DNA from: Mytilisepta virgata
Taxonomy: Eukaryota; Mollusca; Bivalvia; Mytilida; Mytilidae
DNA length: 64,000 bases
Direction: 5' to 3'
Assembly: GCA_028015205.1 (NCBI GenBank)
Contig: CM051521.1
Coordinates: 96,262,513-96,326,512 of the forward strand
Shown here: one piece after another, positions 11,701 through 26,700 of the stretch
Layout of the letters: the number at the start of each line of letters is the position of its first letter
Position numbering within the stretch: position 1 is the stretch's first letter
Notes under the pieces: model-generated
Databases searched by the model: none
Told to the model about the DNA's origin: nothing
Seen by the model: the letters and a program-made list of their open reading frames with translations, nothing else
Made by a program: the position numbers and the translations under genes

Positions 11701-14700
11701 TCTGGCGGTCATCTTGGTCGGATGTCGGGACCACTAGACACAGTTTTACGAAGGGGACTACCCAAGGATCATTTCAGCAAAGTTTGGCTGAGATTGGCAT
11801 AATAGCTTCAGAGGAGAAAATTTTAACCCCCATTTTTTCTATTTTTAGCTTGGCTGCCATCTTGGTCGAAGGTCGGTACACTGGACACAATTTTGGAAGA
11901 GGACCACCCAAGCACCATTCCACCAAAGTTTGGTCCCAATTGGCCCAGCAGTTCTGAGAAGATAAATATGTGAATTGTGGACTAAAGATGAAGGACAGAA
12001 GACATGACTCTTCGGGTCAGGTGAGCTAAAAAAGTCTGGAAAGGTGTTCTGAATGATGGAATGACGGACAAGGGTAAAACTATATGGCTACATACACATA
12101 GTGACAGGGCCATTAAAATCTTTCAAATAATTTTCAGTGCTATCAACATACAAATGTAAGCAGGAGTAGGTAACTTCCAATATATCTTATATTTCCAAAA
12201 CTCTTAAAATTATTTCAATAAAACTCAATTTTTGAACTTCACTGAGAAAAAACAAATCTTCCAATAAATAAAATTTCATTAAAATCCATAAAGAAGCAAG
12301 ATCTTTAGAAATGCTGGATGGGTAGTTTTCTGTATTCTACATACCCATAAAATGTATATACACTGTAGCGACTCAAAGTCTTACCACTGACCACCAATAT
12401 TATCATTTTAAACCATTATCCATCAGTGACTGTCTTTAAGACCCAAGATATATTCCAAAATAATGTTTGGTACTGTTTTATAAAATACTTACAAATCAAA
12501 AACTAAATAATGACAACCATCATCCTGTATACTGTCGTGTAACCGTACTGAAAATGGAAAGCAAATACATTGTATAATACCAATTTTCTATTCACCTAAT
12601 AAATTTATGAAATTCTTAATTTTACCATATTGTCCTGTACATACATGTATTTGACCCAACTTGGCTAACATATATCAATACACATTAAATACCGATGCTG
12701 CTATAAGAATCACCAAAAGAATTTTAAAGGTATTTGAATATTTATATGAAGTGGTGGGGACAGATATTTCTTGAGTATGTTCCGGAGGGGGAGGGGGGGG
12801 GACTAAGAAAATTTTGAAATAGGAAATTCCTTTGTGAAACTTACCTACTTGTTGTAATATCTAGAAACAAAGGGCTTTTCCTGGCAAAATACAACTGTAG
12901 CAACTTAAACACTTAAAACTTGAAGTCAGTATGAACAAATTTCTGCAGGGTTGCAGGGTACAATAAAGTGACACAATTTTACAAGGGGACCACCTAAGGA
13001 CCATTCCACCAAAGTCTGGTCCCAATTGGCCCAGGGTTTCAGAGAAAATTTTTAGTATTTATAGTACTTTTTTATGATTTTTGCCAGCCCTCTAGAAGAT
13101 CTGGACCCTAAAGGGCCATATCATCAAACTTTGGATTCAATTGCCCTAATAGTTTTAGAGAAGAAGATTTAAAAAAAATTTGCAGATTTTCCTATTTTTA
13201 GTAATGGTTGCCATATTTCTAGGATGCCCAGACCCCCAGATAAAATTTTGAAAGGGGACCACCTAATGACCACTCAACCAAAGTCTGATACCAATTGGCC
13301 CAGTGTTTCAGAGGAGATAGATTTAAAAAAAAAGTTTTATGTCAAGTGTTGGCAATAGCTCACATGCATGGCACTTTGGGTCAGATGAGTTAAAAAGAAG
13401 CAGTAGTAATCCCATCAATCTCGGCCTATAAACCTGAAAGGGAACCATGAGGATATAAAAATTAATGAGCTGCCACTATGTACTAGAAACAAACCAGCCA
13501 CAAATTATTTGTTGTCATATCAAAAAACTTCAAATATACAAACAAAAATCTAAACCTGTGGACAAATAGTAATAAAAAAAATGTTTACTTATTATCAAAC
13601 TGATTTACTAACCACATTTTTAATAAATACTACAGATCATCTGTATATAAATAATTAATCAAGTTTTCCCTTTGTACAGAATGGTAATCCCAGCTTTACA
13701 ATTATATTGATTGGTCATTAATAAGACAACATTATTAAATGAATGAGATGGAAGCAAAGGGGATCATCTGAACAATTGACCTCTAGTTTAATGATTCATT
13801 TTTCAGAGAACCATTATAGGAATTTTTTGTTCCTTTGTGTCAAGAATACACCTCATAATCATCTGTTTTCTGTGAATCTGGGAAATGTTTTGACATATCT
13901 GGATGATACATATCTAGATTTTTTTAAAGGTGTGCCTCTATCTCCTGTACATTTTTTTTGTATCTATTTAAATTTTCCTCCTACTCATTTTAAATACTTC
14001 AAATATAATAGTCATGCACTTAACCTAACTTTTCAACCTTATACAATTTTCTGAAATTTTTCTATTACACACATTTTATTATATTTAAACAGCAAAGCTT
14101 CTTTTATACTGTGTAAATAGTTGTCCATTTAAAATGATAATGCATTAACAAACTACATACTGAAATAAAATATTTATGATAGAAAAAAATAGGAAATGTT
14201 AAACAATATAAATATACAGTTGTCAGTAGGTCAAACAAAACAGCTGTTGTCCGAGGAACCAGTCAATAACTTTTTTGTTATACCTTATAATTTCCAATTC
14301 CTTAAACCTCGAGATTTTAATTTTATTATTGTTTACTGCTTCATCGTGAGGACTTTATAGAATATTTTAACAAGTGTATTTGATTTTCGTGGAAAACTTA
14401 ACTTTTAAATATCTGTAATTTTTCGTCACTGGAATATTTTCAAATAGCAATAGTTGTGAAGTCCGGAATTTCACTGATATTACAATTATTCAAGAACTGA
14501 ATTAATTCTAATCATCATCGCGTTTTTAAACAAATAAATTTATCCATCTAACACATGAAAATTAATGTTATAAAAATAAAATTTTAAACAAATTTGATCA
14601 ATTTTTTGCACATGGAAGTTTGTTTATGAAAAGTACGACAAAATCAAGTTTGGTATAATTAAGCAGCTAATTTCGAGTTAGCTAACAAGGAGTAAAATGT

Positions 14701-17700
14701 TTATACAACAAAATTAAACAAATTAAACTTCTAAATTATTTTTCTTTAACCTATAAATTGAATTGACATTGAACTTGATGGTAGCCGGCATTTTTACAAT
14801 TTTTAAGCATAAACAGACGATAGTTATAGGCATGTGGAGCTGCTGTTTCTAGTAACTAATCAAAAGGAGGCAAGCAGTTTGGTTCCAGTCCAACAGTTCA
14901 AACTGTTGACAGTCAACAGTTTAGGAATTTGAAAGATTTCAGAATTGTTTTAAAACAGTCGAAACATTAATTATAATTTATATTATATTTATATAGGAAA
15001 AAAAATCAAAAGGTATAACAATACATTATTTGACCCCTTGCTGTTTTCCAAATTGTAACTCTGTGAAATATATAAGTTTTGCAAGAATTAGCTATATTAT
15101 TTTTCTTTTCATTTTATACAATATGGTAAGTCACATTGTTCTTTTTAGGCAATAATACAAATACACTACATTCTTAAATTTTCACCCGTTTTAAATTGTT
15201 AGTGGAAAGGGGAGGGTGGGGTGTGGTGGGCGTGGTGGATACTGATGAACAACTAGAAAATGACTTCATTTGGCCTTCTCGTAAAATAGGTAAATTAATT
15301 TTATAGCACTGTAATAATACTGTTGATAGGCAGCTAATTTACATTTTATGGTTGATAGTTTATAATTTATCTATAAAAGTTGTACAAACCTATATTTGGA
15401 TGTTTTAATAATCTACATATTCTAGCTTCTCTTTCTAATTTTTGGTGATCTGAAATATAAAGATTGATTTGTCTGAGTATTTTACAGTTAAATGAAATTT
15501 CTGAATATAGTACTTCATTTTTAAAATGTTCTTTCACTTTTTCTAATGTGCATCCTACATGCTTTTGCAACTGAATTCTCTATGAAAAACCTCTGGCTTT
15601 ACGACAATTCTCATTTCTGTACACTGCAAAAATGATCAGGTATTTCAGTTTGCTTCAAACACGGAATTTGGACAAAGATACATCATAATTTTTACAAAAA
15701 AAATTAATGATTATTGCACAAATAACAGAAAATCTACTTTCCAGGAAAACTTAAGACATTCCAACATTTTAATATAAAACATGTAGTTACAATTAAATAA
15801 TCCAAAAAGTACAAAAAAGGTAAATTAATTAATATTGCTGAGGTGTTCCTGAAAAGCATGTACCAATACATGTAGTTATAATTGATGTGAGACAGACAGT
15901 AACATTTGAAAATGATGATTAAACAATTAGTGAATATGATGACAGACTATATGAATTCAAAGGTGACCAGACTCAGGTCGATTCTTGATACTCAAAAGAA
16001 TTCTTTTACCATACTGGGTAGTTTGTATCAGTCAGTTCATTTCTTAAAGTACTTAACTCATTTCCTTTTTGTGTTTCATGATTAGACTTATTCTAGATGT
16101 GAAAACTGACACAAATACAATGATTGTTGTTTCTTATACCCAACCAACTAACATAATGGCAGTAAACATTAACACTGGTTTGAATATGAATGGTATTCTA
16201 ACCTATTTTGAGTCATCTGTTTAGAGCATTTGATGTCACCCTTTGAATTTTAGAAAAAAGGGAATGTATCTACAAAACATTACTAAAGTCAGTCAAAATA
16301 TTCTCTTATTTATTACTATTCAATATCACTAGTCCTTGCAATGTCAAAATCCAAATGATAACAAAAGAAATATACTGTAACACTCCAAGATAAATAGAAT
16401 ATATTATGACACCATCTGTTCAATACATTATAACTGTCAAAAGTTAAGTATAATACTCTCAGGTAGTTATCTGAATGAACAAAACCAAAGAATACTAAAA
16501 ATGTACAATAATATTTACAGTAAATGTAGAGGACTGAGGTTACACATCAGTATTTATTAAGGCCATATATATGTATCACTACTGGTCAGGAATATGGACA
16601 AAGGGTCTGGTTGATGTGACCTTTGAATCATAATTCTATAGAATTAGTTTTTGTTGAGGTAAATGGTCACACACTTTGGAAACTGGACCAAATATTTCGT
16701 TTAATGAATTATCCATGCCAAAACCTTCGTCCAAGTTGAATCATTTACATGTAGAACTTGTTTTTGTTGAAGTAAAAAGGTCACAAGCATCAGAAACTGA
16801 ACAAAAGGTTTGGTTTCAAAAAGTGCCCAAGTCCAATGTAATATAAGAACCTACCGGTATTAGAAATTGAGATCTGTAGAACTTGTTTTTGTTGAGGTCA
16901 CTTTCTTTGGAAACAGGACAAAAGCTTCGGTTTAATAAAGTGTCCAAATTCAATGATATTTGAATCCTGGTCCTAGTCAGTTTAATCCTGTAGAACTTGT
17001 TATTGTTGAGGTTAAAAGGTCACACATATTGGTTTATGTAACTGGCAAAAATGTTCGGTCTATGGTATCCAGACCATAAATGGCCATGTGATTCTTTTAA
17101 ATTCCTGCATGTTCCATAAAATGTAATGTATAATTATCGCCAAAATTCGGCAATATATGTAACTTCTTTTGAATGCCTCATACAAACAAGGAAATGTTTT
17201 TCAGAAAGATATAGCATTTATAATCCCTGCTTTAAAGATTTGGTTAAAATTATTTTGGTAAAGAATAAATATAATTTATGGTCGAGATCTACTATGGTCC
17301 AGATTCCGTAATAAAGTTTCCATTTCCGATATGACCTTTGAATCTTGGTCCAAGTAACTACTTTTGTTGGTGGTGGAAGCTGGCAGCAACCTTTAGCAGT
17401 AAAATTCAGATTCATGTTGAATATAATTTGCCACTATATGTAGTTAAATAAAAAAAATCTTGACCACCAAGTCTTTTAATATTTAACACAAAATCACCCA
17501 TGAAATACTTCATGAAATGTGTTTGGTTCAATCATTTTTATGGTATTCTCCTGCCCTCAATTTTTACAAACATAAATTTTTCAGCAACATAAAACCCTGA
17601 GACAATAACTGAAAGTGTACTCAGTTCTTTTATTCTAATTGCTAGGGTTCTATGTAAGAAACAAATTACAATGGACATATCATTCATGATCTGCTTTTCA

Positions 17701-20700
17701 AATTACTGCATAGGAAAATTTAGCAAATTATCATATGAAAATCTCTACACCCACTGGATTTGCTTTCAACACTGTAGAAATTTGGAGGACGTTTGGGTGT
17801 GTACTTGAAACTTAATATAAAAATACATGATTTAGCTATTTATTAGAACACAATATTCTGAATCAGTATACATGAAATACCACATAAAAATTGTATAACT
17901 TTAAACCCTACTATTTCCTACATGCCAATGATCAAAATTTAAGTACATATGTATTTCATTTATGACAATACCTGACTTGATATGTAAAATTAGATCAGAT
18001 CAAAATATCTTTTGTGATATTTACAATAAATTATCTTTGATAAATATCATTATTTATTAATGCTTTGAGTTACACCATCGCGATCCAGTGCTATAACCTG
18101 TTTATTTAACTGTTTAAGTAACAATTAGAAACATGTGGGAGGTCTACTGTAAAATAATCTGTTCCAGTTGGACTGTGGTACAACTTTTTACCTCTATAAG
18201 AAAAAAATTCCAAGAAAAAATATTTTGACCCTTGAAAGAAAAAATTCAAATACCCCCCCCCCCCCCCCCCCTCCCTGTCAATCATGGGTTAATAAGTCCA
18301 CATTTAACACCAAAGTAAAAGTGACTGAAACCTTATCTTCATGAAAACTCTCATACATGTGTATTAGGGGCATAATATTTTGATATTTTGTTTATTCCTC
18401 TTCAACAAAGATTCATGGTGGAGTACCTGGATTAACTAGAACGGTGAGTGATCTCACCGAGTGATACCACCGCATGTAATACCAGTAGTTGCGCTAACAA
18501 GATTAAAACATGTAAAACCCTTAAGTTGGATTATCTCCCTTTGCAAGCATCCGGCGATAATTATCTTGCTTCATGCACATCTACATATGATGCCTATTAA
18601 ACCTTCATATAAAGTTTCATCAAAATATATTGAACAGTTTAGGAGGAGTTGCTTTCAAGCTTTAAACTTGTAAAACCCTTAAGTTGCATATCTCCCTTTG
18701 CAAGATACCGGCAATAATTATCTACATATGACAACCAACCTTCGTCTAAAGTTTCATCAAAATCCATTTAATTGTTTAGGAGGAGTTGCGCTTACAAGCT
18801 TTAAACATGTACAAGCCTTAAGTTAGATGATCTCCCTTTGAACCATCCGGCAATAATTATCTTGCTTCATGCACATCTACATATGATGCCCAACCTTCAA
18901 ATAAAGTTTCAAAATCCATTGAATGGCTAAATTTAGGAGGAGTTGCACTTAAAAGCTTTAAACATGTTAAACCCTTTAGTTTGATTATCTCCCTTTGAAA
19001 GAAACCGGCAATAATTGTGCTTCATCCACATCTATATATGATGACCAACCTTCATGTAAAGTTTCATCAAAATCCATTGAACAGCTTACACATGTAGGAG
19101 TACTTGTGCTTAGAAGCTTTAAACATGTAAAACCTTTAAGTTGGATTATCTCCCTTTTGCAAGCATCAGGTGACAATTATCTTGCTTCATGCACATCTAC
19201 ATATGATGCCCAACCTTCATATAAAATTTCATCAAAATCCACTGAATGGTTTAGGGGGAGTTGCGCTCACAAGACATATTGACAGACAGACGGACAGGGT
19301 GATTCCTATATACCTGTCAATTTTTGTCCCGAACCCTTCAGCCATTTTCTAGAACACTCACATACAAAACTTGGACGAAAGGAGAAAGAGAGTAAAAACA
19401 ATATGTTCCACACTTCGTTGGGGGAACATGATAAACATGAAAGTCAAATAATATCAGACATAGCTCTTTACTCCACTGTACATGTATGTATTGATCAGCA
19501 TCATTTTTCTAGATAGAAATCTCCTAGTGGTAACAATAATAAAATTGGTAATGTAAATTGATTATAAATACTGAGAACATGGTTTGGTGTTAAACTGTAC
19601 AGTTTGTCCTATCCAAAGTTGATTGTGACAATTATGAATATTTTTATAGACAGTTTACTGAAACCTGACATGATTCTGCCATTTATAATTACTTTTATCT
19701 CAGGGATCAACATCTATGTGAAACAAACACCAATTACAGTGGAAAAAGGACATGAAATTCAGTTCTTAGATTTCTACAAAACTGTCCATATTTTTACAAA
19801 TTAATCCTTCAAGATGCCATAAAATATAACTAGATACCCTGCATTTATCACAGTTTATGTTTCCTCAAGGTGAAATTCCTGAAAGACCCCTTTCTAAATC
19901 AAGAATATCATGATATAAATAGGATATACCCCTGTTGGGATAATGTTGTTAGGGGTATATCCAATACTTGCATTGTTACAAGGGAAGATAACATATTCAA
20001 AGGCAAAGATTTCATCGATGTATAATCCAAAATCCGGATTGTCATCAAACAACAATTAACTATGTTTAAAAATTTGATGGTCGGCATTGTTAAATTTATA
20101 CAAACCATACAAAAAGAGAAGTGGGGGCCTCGGTAGCCGAGTGGTCTAGGTAGTTCATCATGACTATTAATGATCACTAGCCTGTCAACGCTGGGGTTGT
20201 GAGTTCGAATCTCACCTGTGGCGGGATGTGTTCGACCCGATCTTAATTGACAAGGATTGCCAATTTTCCTAAAGAAGGTCGGTGGTTCTCTCCGGGTACT
20301 CCGCTTTCCTCCACCAATAAAAACTGGCCACCGTGAAATGGCCAAATGTGCTGAAAATGGCGTTAAACCCCAACTAAACAAACAAACAATCAAGTAATTA
20401 GGGGGCATGATGGCCGTGTGGTCTAGTTACATGTAGTTAATTCTTACTACTAATAATCACTAGCCTATCAAAACTCATGATGAGGTGCATTCACCTTTGT
20501 TCTTAATTGACAAGGATTGTCAGTTTTCCTGTCAGAGGTCAGTTGTTCTCACTAGGTACTCCAGCTTTCTCCATCAATATAAAACTGGCCTTGGACAAAT
20601 GAAAGAACTTTGAATGACCTTGTACTTTAGAGTTGGTTCTTTATACTTTTCTCTTCCAAACTTCTTAATGTGGGGTAAAAAATGTGATATTTTAACTCTC

Positions 20701-23700
20701 CCCCAAGAAATGGGTGTCTCTTGTACATTTGTACATGTATGGAAACATTCAATCAAACTTAAAAATGATCTAACAAAACAAGAAAGCACTATGCTGGTGA
20801 CAAATATTTTAATTTAAACAATATTTTATTCAACAAATGTGAAACGGATCGGATAACAGGCATAGCCTATATAAATCCTCTCCTAAATATTACAAATATT
20901 AATACATGAAATTTTCACAAGTCCTCCTGCATAACAAATGGCTCCTCATTTCATATTTTTCTGATAATTAAATCACTCTTAGGATAATTAGAAACCACTG
21001 AAACTTTGAAAATGTTATAAAACTTATATATGCAACAAATTGTAATATGTTATATTTTACTTCCAAGCTCCCCTCTTTACAAAAACAGTTCTTCATTTTA
21101 GGTTCATTGATAGTCAAATGGAAACCTTTATTCAAATTTAACCAAAAATGAAGGCACTAACCAGACAACAACTTGATACTGACAGACATGGGTCAAAAGC
21201 ATTCTACCTCTCTCTATTGTTCAAACTATAATAATGGGATCAATAAAGAAATCATAAAATTAGATGTAAATGTAGCTTCTTATTCAAATTCAAATCAAAA
21301 TATATGACAGACATTAAGCAGACACATGTACTGACATTTAACCATCTGTGATATGAAACATGACAACTGGTCCTGTATTTTTCTAAATATTATGAATAAG
21401 ACAACGAACTGTTATACATTCTACTGATTTAAAATTAAAGCACTTTGAGAAAAATCACAATGGTTTCTGAACTGCAATTTACTGTAAGATAACCAAAATA
21501 AAACCCTTAAACTCAAATAATTTTAGTCAATTTTGTTATTAACTTTCCACATTGCTCACAAAGATATAGGCTTATGACTGGCTGATTTTCCTTAAGATAA
21601 AGTACAATGAATGCTTTTGTTTTTTACTCAAAAAATGACTAACCAGGAAGGAAAATGACGACTGACTACTTCATGTTACATGTATGAAGTATACAGAAAT
21701 TTGTTTTTCTGCATTAAATATTTTCAGTTTTGTAAATCTTTCAAAAAAGTCCTTGTTGCTGTATAGAGAAAAGTTATATATTTATATCTATGTGCAGACA
21801 AAGATTACACTGATACAACATGTAATAGAACTTAATCCTGAATTAGGTTAAAGAACATACCTCTAGCTGATAATTTTTTTGTGTTTATTATTTTTGCTGC
21901 AAATTCTAACTGTGTGTTTTTCTGTATACAACGTCTAACCACTGAAAATGCTCCCCTGTAACGAGAAAAATATTAAATGTGTCAACAAGAGACAGACATA
22001 ATGGTTGCTAATTATATTACAAGACCATAGCAAATTATATGTATATGAAATGTTGCAGTAATAACCAACAATTTTTGGCACTGCATTAATTCTGGCATCA
22101 TACCTTCACATATAATACAAAGTGTTTTTTCCCTGTCTGGTGTAAGGAGCAGGTGAGAAAAACTGTAACATCATAATTGTTGTTACCAGTATTATGTAAT
22201 ATGATAAAAAAAAGGTTGCAAGGCTTAATTAGTCTAGAATTTAGTTAGTAGGATCATTTACATTACATAACAGTGTATTACTGTATACAGCACAGTAAAA
22301 GCACCACTGCCTCTAGGTCAGAATGACTGACTGTTTGCTATATCAGTGGCAAAGAGTTTATTAATCAAATAAAAATATAAAATACAACAGCAAACAAACG
22401 AAAATGTCTCCCCTGCCTCATGTTTAGATGAGGTCAAGGTCAGGTGACATAAGGTCCGACTGACATAATACCTAACAATGACATAACACACCCAATAGTT
22501 TTCACCTACATGTACCATGTATGTTTACTGAGAAATTGAGTTAATCTCAAAAGCTGAAAGTGAATCACAGGATCATTAAAATGACATTCAGGTAACATAT
22601 GTCAGACCTATCAAATTTTGCTGGTAATCAGAAAAGTTGTTTGAATTACCAGACCATTAAAATGAGTTCAAATTTGGGTGACATGTCATATACCCATGTC
22701 TATCTTGTGATGACTAGACACACTATCACTTGCAGTTACTGAGAAACAAACCTACAATGTACCAAAGAAAACTAGGTGTGAAAATGAGGTCAAGGTCAAG
22801 TGTCATATGTCAGAAGACCTACAAGGAATATATACAGACTACATATAGTTAATATTGTAACTAAGGTCAGGGTCAAGTGACCTGTCAGACACCCATGTAC
22901 ACCTTATAAAGAATATACAGACCAATTACATTTGACCTCCTACTTACAGTTATTGAGAAACGAACCTACATGTAATCATTTAAACTTGACATACATGTAA
23001 ATAGCTGGAATCTGGAATGCTGGAACGATGTAGAGAAACAATGACAAATATCAGACTTCCATGGATAAAACCATAGGATTCTGAACATTTGACAAAAATC
23101 TAAAAACATGAACAGTGAACATCCTTAATTACTATTTATACCATGGCCTTTAAGAGTTAACATATTTAATGAAACAAGCTCTTGCTCATCCATATCCTCC
23201 CTATAATAAAGTTCTGACAAAATAAAATGTTTTCCCCATCTACCTACCCTATATTTATTTTTGATGAATTCTGTATGCCTGTCATAAGATTTTTATTAAT
23301 TTTTTTCTCAATACAAACTGATCCATTTTACAGGGTATCTGTTTTTAGAATGGCAACAGATACAATGTATCCTGTCCTTAAAAGTTAAATACTAATATTG
23401 GTCTCCAACTTTCCCAGCCACTAACAAAGCTTGCAGAATTAGTTGACACAGAGATTCAATTCTGCTTTCAGGTACATAAATGAACATGTATACATACCCA
23501 CAAGAGATCCTTAACTTTATGTTTCAGGCTATAAATTTGTTCAAACTACCTCTGGGATCACCATGAACAATTTAAGCGTGGAGATCAGCCATTTTAAATT
23601 TTCAGCATCACCTTTAAAATTTTTGTGCCAGCCTTAAATATTCCAATGTTGGCAACAAAAGGAAAGTAAAACATTTAGTTTATGAGTTCTAACATTCCAT

Positions 23701-26700
23701 AATATTGGTACAATTGATCAAATCTGGGACAAGCAAAAGAAAATTTTAATCTTATACAATTATCACCCTTGTTGGTGTGTGACCCGACGGTTTGTCTCCC
23801 AGAGGAAAGTAAGGTCACCCGAGGGTGACCTTACTTTCTGAGGGGAGACAAACCGTCGGGTCACACACCAACAAGGGTGATAACTGTTATATTATATCGA
23901 ATATTCAACTTTTAACAGATACCACGTTGTTTTTTGTAGGTAACAAGCACGACCAAGTTTGCATATAAATAATCTACCCAGAGCTTTTCGATGGACGCAT
24001 TGTGATTTAATACATGTATTTTTACATGTAGGTCAAGCTTAAAAGAAAAGATTGTTTCGTTAACATAACACAGTAACTATAAATGGAAACACGTGAGGCT
24101 CACGAGGGGATTTCAATAGGGTTTTCTCGCGAGCGGTTGACCTTACTATGCGACCAAACGATTTTCGGTTGACCCAACAAATGGGCAAATATCACGTGAC
24201 ACTGTTTTAACAAATCAGATTAAAGATTTCTATATGAGTATATAATATAAATCAATTGTGTGCCTTTTATTTCATTAGAAAAATATATCAAAATGACACA
24301 TTCGGGTGATTAAGAACTATTTAAACAAGACTGGACACACTAAATGTCTTGCCTGAGTATGCACATGGACACAGAATAAAGATTTTCTGATACACAACAT
24401 TGTAACTCCAAGAAAAATACATTAGGCCACTTTTTTTTTATTTGTTGGTTTACGGATCCGCCGACCCTGTTTTTCCCGATTTTGAAATAAAAAAAAAACG
24501 ATTTTTGAAGATTTTTTTTAATATCGCCGACCCTTTTCTGTTTGAAGAAATACAAATAAAAATAAAAACATAATAAAAAAGAACGGCCTTTCTTCCTCCA
24601 GTCGGAATACCCTCGGAGTGGATTTGAAAATCCCGTGCGGTTCCCTATTCAGTCAACTTTTCATCATGATCTAATGCGGTGAAAAGGAACCAGTTGAAAA
24701 TGGAGATCAGATAGATATAGCAGGGTTCTCACTAAGGCGCGTACATGCGTCCTGGACGCGCTAAAATTGGACTGGAAGCGTCATCCTTCAAACTCATGCG
24801 TCCCTGGGACGCATGTAGGTCTAATCAGCTGCGTCTGGAGACCGTTATTTTCATTAAAAATCTCGAGCCGCCATTTTTTTGTTTTCTTGGAGATCAAATG
24901 GGGAAAGGGAAAGAAACGACAAAAAGTAAGCTAAAAATGGCGGCAATCGGAATTCTCGTGATTTTTCATTGGCCACAGTGTTTATTACAACCGGTAACAA
25001 TATGTAGACCTCATTTAAAAATAAATTTAGCGGATTTCGACCTATCTATGCACAAATGGAAATTTTGTCAATATTGATCATTAAGGTGTTCAAACAATGT
25101 CAATTGGAGGATTTTAAGAGTATGTTTGAGAAAAAATAATAGTAAGGATTATGGATAAATAAATATTACAAAATAAAATGGCAATAATAAAAAAGTTCTG
25201 TCAGAAGGTGCAAAGATGCAAAGATTTTTGCTCATATCTGTAACAGAAATTTTCTTCCAAGTTCGGAGCACCACTGCATAAGTCCATTTTTTTTGCATAA
25301 GTCCATTTTTTTAAAATTTTTTTATTATTTTTTTTTTAAATTTCAAATTATATTCGTCAGTATGTTAATTAAGGCAGCACATGATTTTAATTAAACTTTA
25401 ACAATAGTACAATAGGGCTACCATGGTCAAAATCATGCAGGTGTGTACGTTAAAAAAGTGGCGATGAGTCCTGGGACTCATCAAAATCAGCTATATCATA
25501 TAGGAAGATGTGGTATGAATACCAATGAGACAACTCTCCATTCAAGTAACAATTTATAAAAGTAAACCATTATAGGTCAAGGTACGGCCTTCAACACGGA
25601 GCATTGGCTCACACCGAACAGCAAACTATAAAGGGCCCCAAAAATTACTATTGTAAAACCATTCAAACGGGAAAACCAACTGTCTAATCTATATAAAACC
25701 GAGAAACAAAAAACATGTATGAACTACATAAACAGACGACAACTACTGTACATCAGATTCCTGACAGGTGCAATCATTTGCAGCGGGATTAAACGTTTTT
25801 AATGGTACCAAACCTTCTCCCTTTTCTGAAACAATAGTATAACATCACAACATAGAAAGACACACTATAAAATATCAATTGGAAGGCTTAACTCAATCAA
25901 AAAATGTAAATTAACACACAGTGAATGAATAAATTTGATCTGTGATACCTGAATGCAAATACATAGTTAATAAAAATTATAAGGGATAAATAATTGAGGT
26001 CAAAAGTAAATAAACAGGTTTATGAACAAAGTTAAAGTATAATATACCACTGTGAAATGTTAAACAATTTTTAGAAAATCATCACTTTTGAAAAAACCTG
26101 CGTCATATTATACACATGTATTACTGTCATAGAATGCCTGACAATATCACTTCAACATTTATAAAAAGGGACAATCACAGGACACTTCAAGATATAAGTT
26201 AATACTTAGCAGTGTAAAATAGCATAAAAAGTAAAAAAATTGTATGTTTATATGTACCACATATGAAGGCATATGACATGCAGAGAGCATGGTATTTCCT
26301 CAATAAGACTGTATTATGATATGAGGAATTTTGTCACTCCCTGATTTAAATTTGATAAATAAATACACAGAACAAAAAGAAATGCAATTGGAAAACACAC
26401 TTCCCTTTCATCAGAGACATATATATGTATCTGCTTTCATCAATCTACATTGACATTGGACTCCTTGTAACACATTAATTAAAACAGCAAGAATTAATAC
26501 CAGTTCATGAAACGATCTGCATACATGGTTAGTATTATACTATAGAGTAATGTCATTGTTTGTTTCTCGATTTTTGGTTAAAAAACAGTATTAATTCCAA
26601 TTTTTATTTTTTTTTTTTTTTCGACCTCCTACCCTTCCTTTTTTTAGAAGAATCCCGTAAACCAACTAATAAAAAAAAAGTGGCCTTAAAAGAAATAGTT

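Larger units (their letters stand above)
24422..26689. mobile_element. TIR element with TTAGGCCAC ends, carrying nested insertions
   Basis: The left end TTAGGCCACTTTTTTTTTAT and GTTGGTTTACGG (24422-24460) is mirrored at 26654-26689 (CCGTAAACCAACTAAT, A9, GTGGCCTTAA). It contains the truncated copy 1 of the CAGGGTTCTC element and the mussel repeat 25497-25925. No transposase is seen. Confidence 0.75.

Noticed and set aside
13743..14054. 103-codon plus-strand frame in CaMKII intron 3
   Set aside because: Phe-rich, AT-driven composition, no motif, no splice context, opposite strand to the gene.
20123..20220. Functional tRNA gene
   Set aside because: A and B boxes are present, but the sequence cannot fold as a normal cloverleaf and continues into a SINE body and tail.
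19908..20408. 166-codon open frame on the minus strand, the longest in the window
   Set aside because: It runs antisense through the tRNA-derived SINE and its tail; no protein motif.
24745..25077. 110-codon plus-strand frame starting near a CpG-rich end
   Set aside because: Lies in the CAGGGTTCTC element; the frame is not kept in the second copy (26774-27543).
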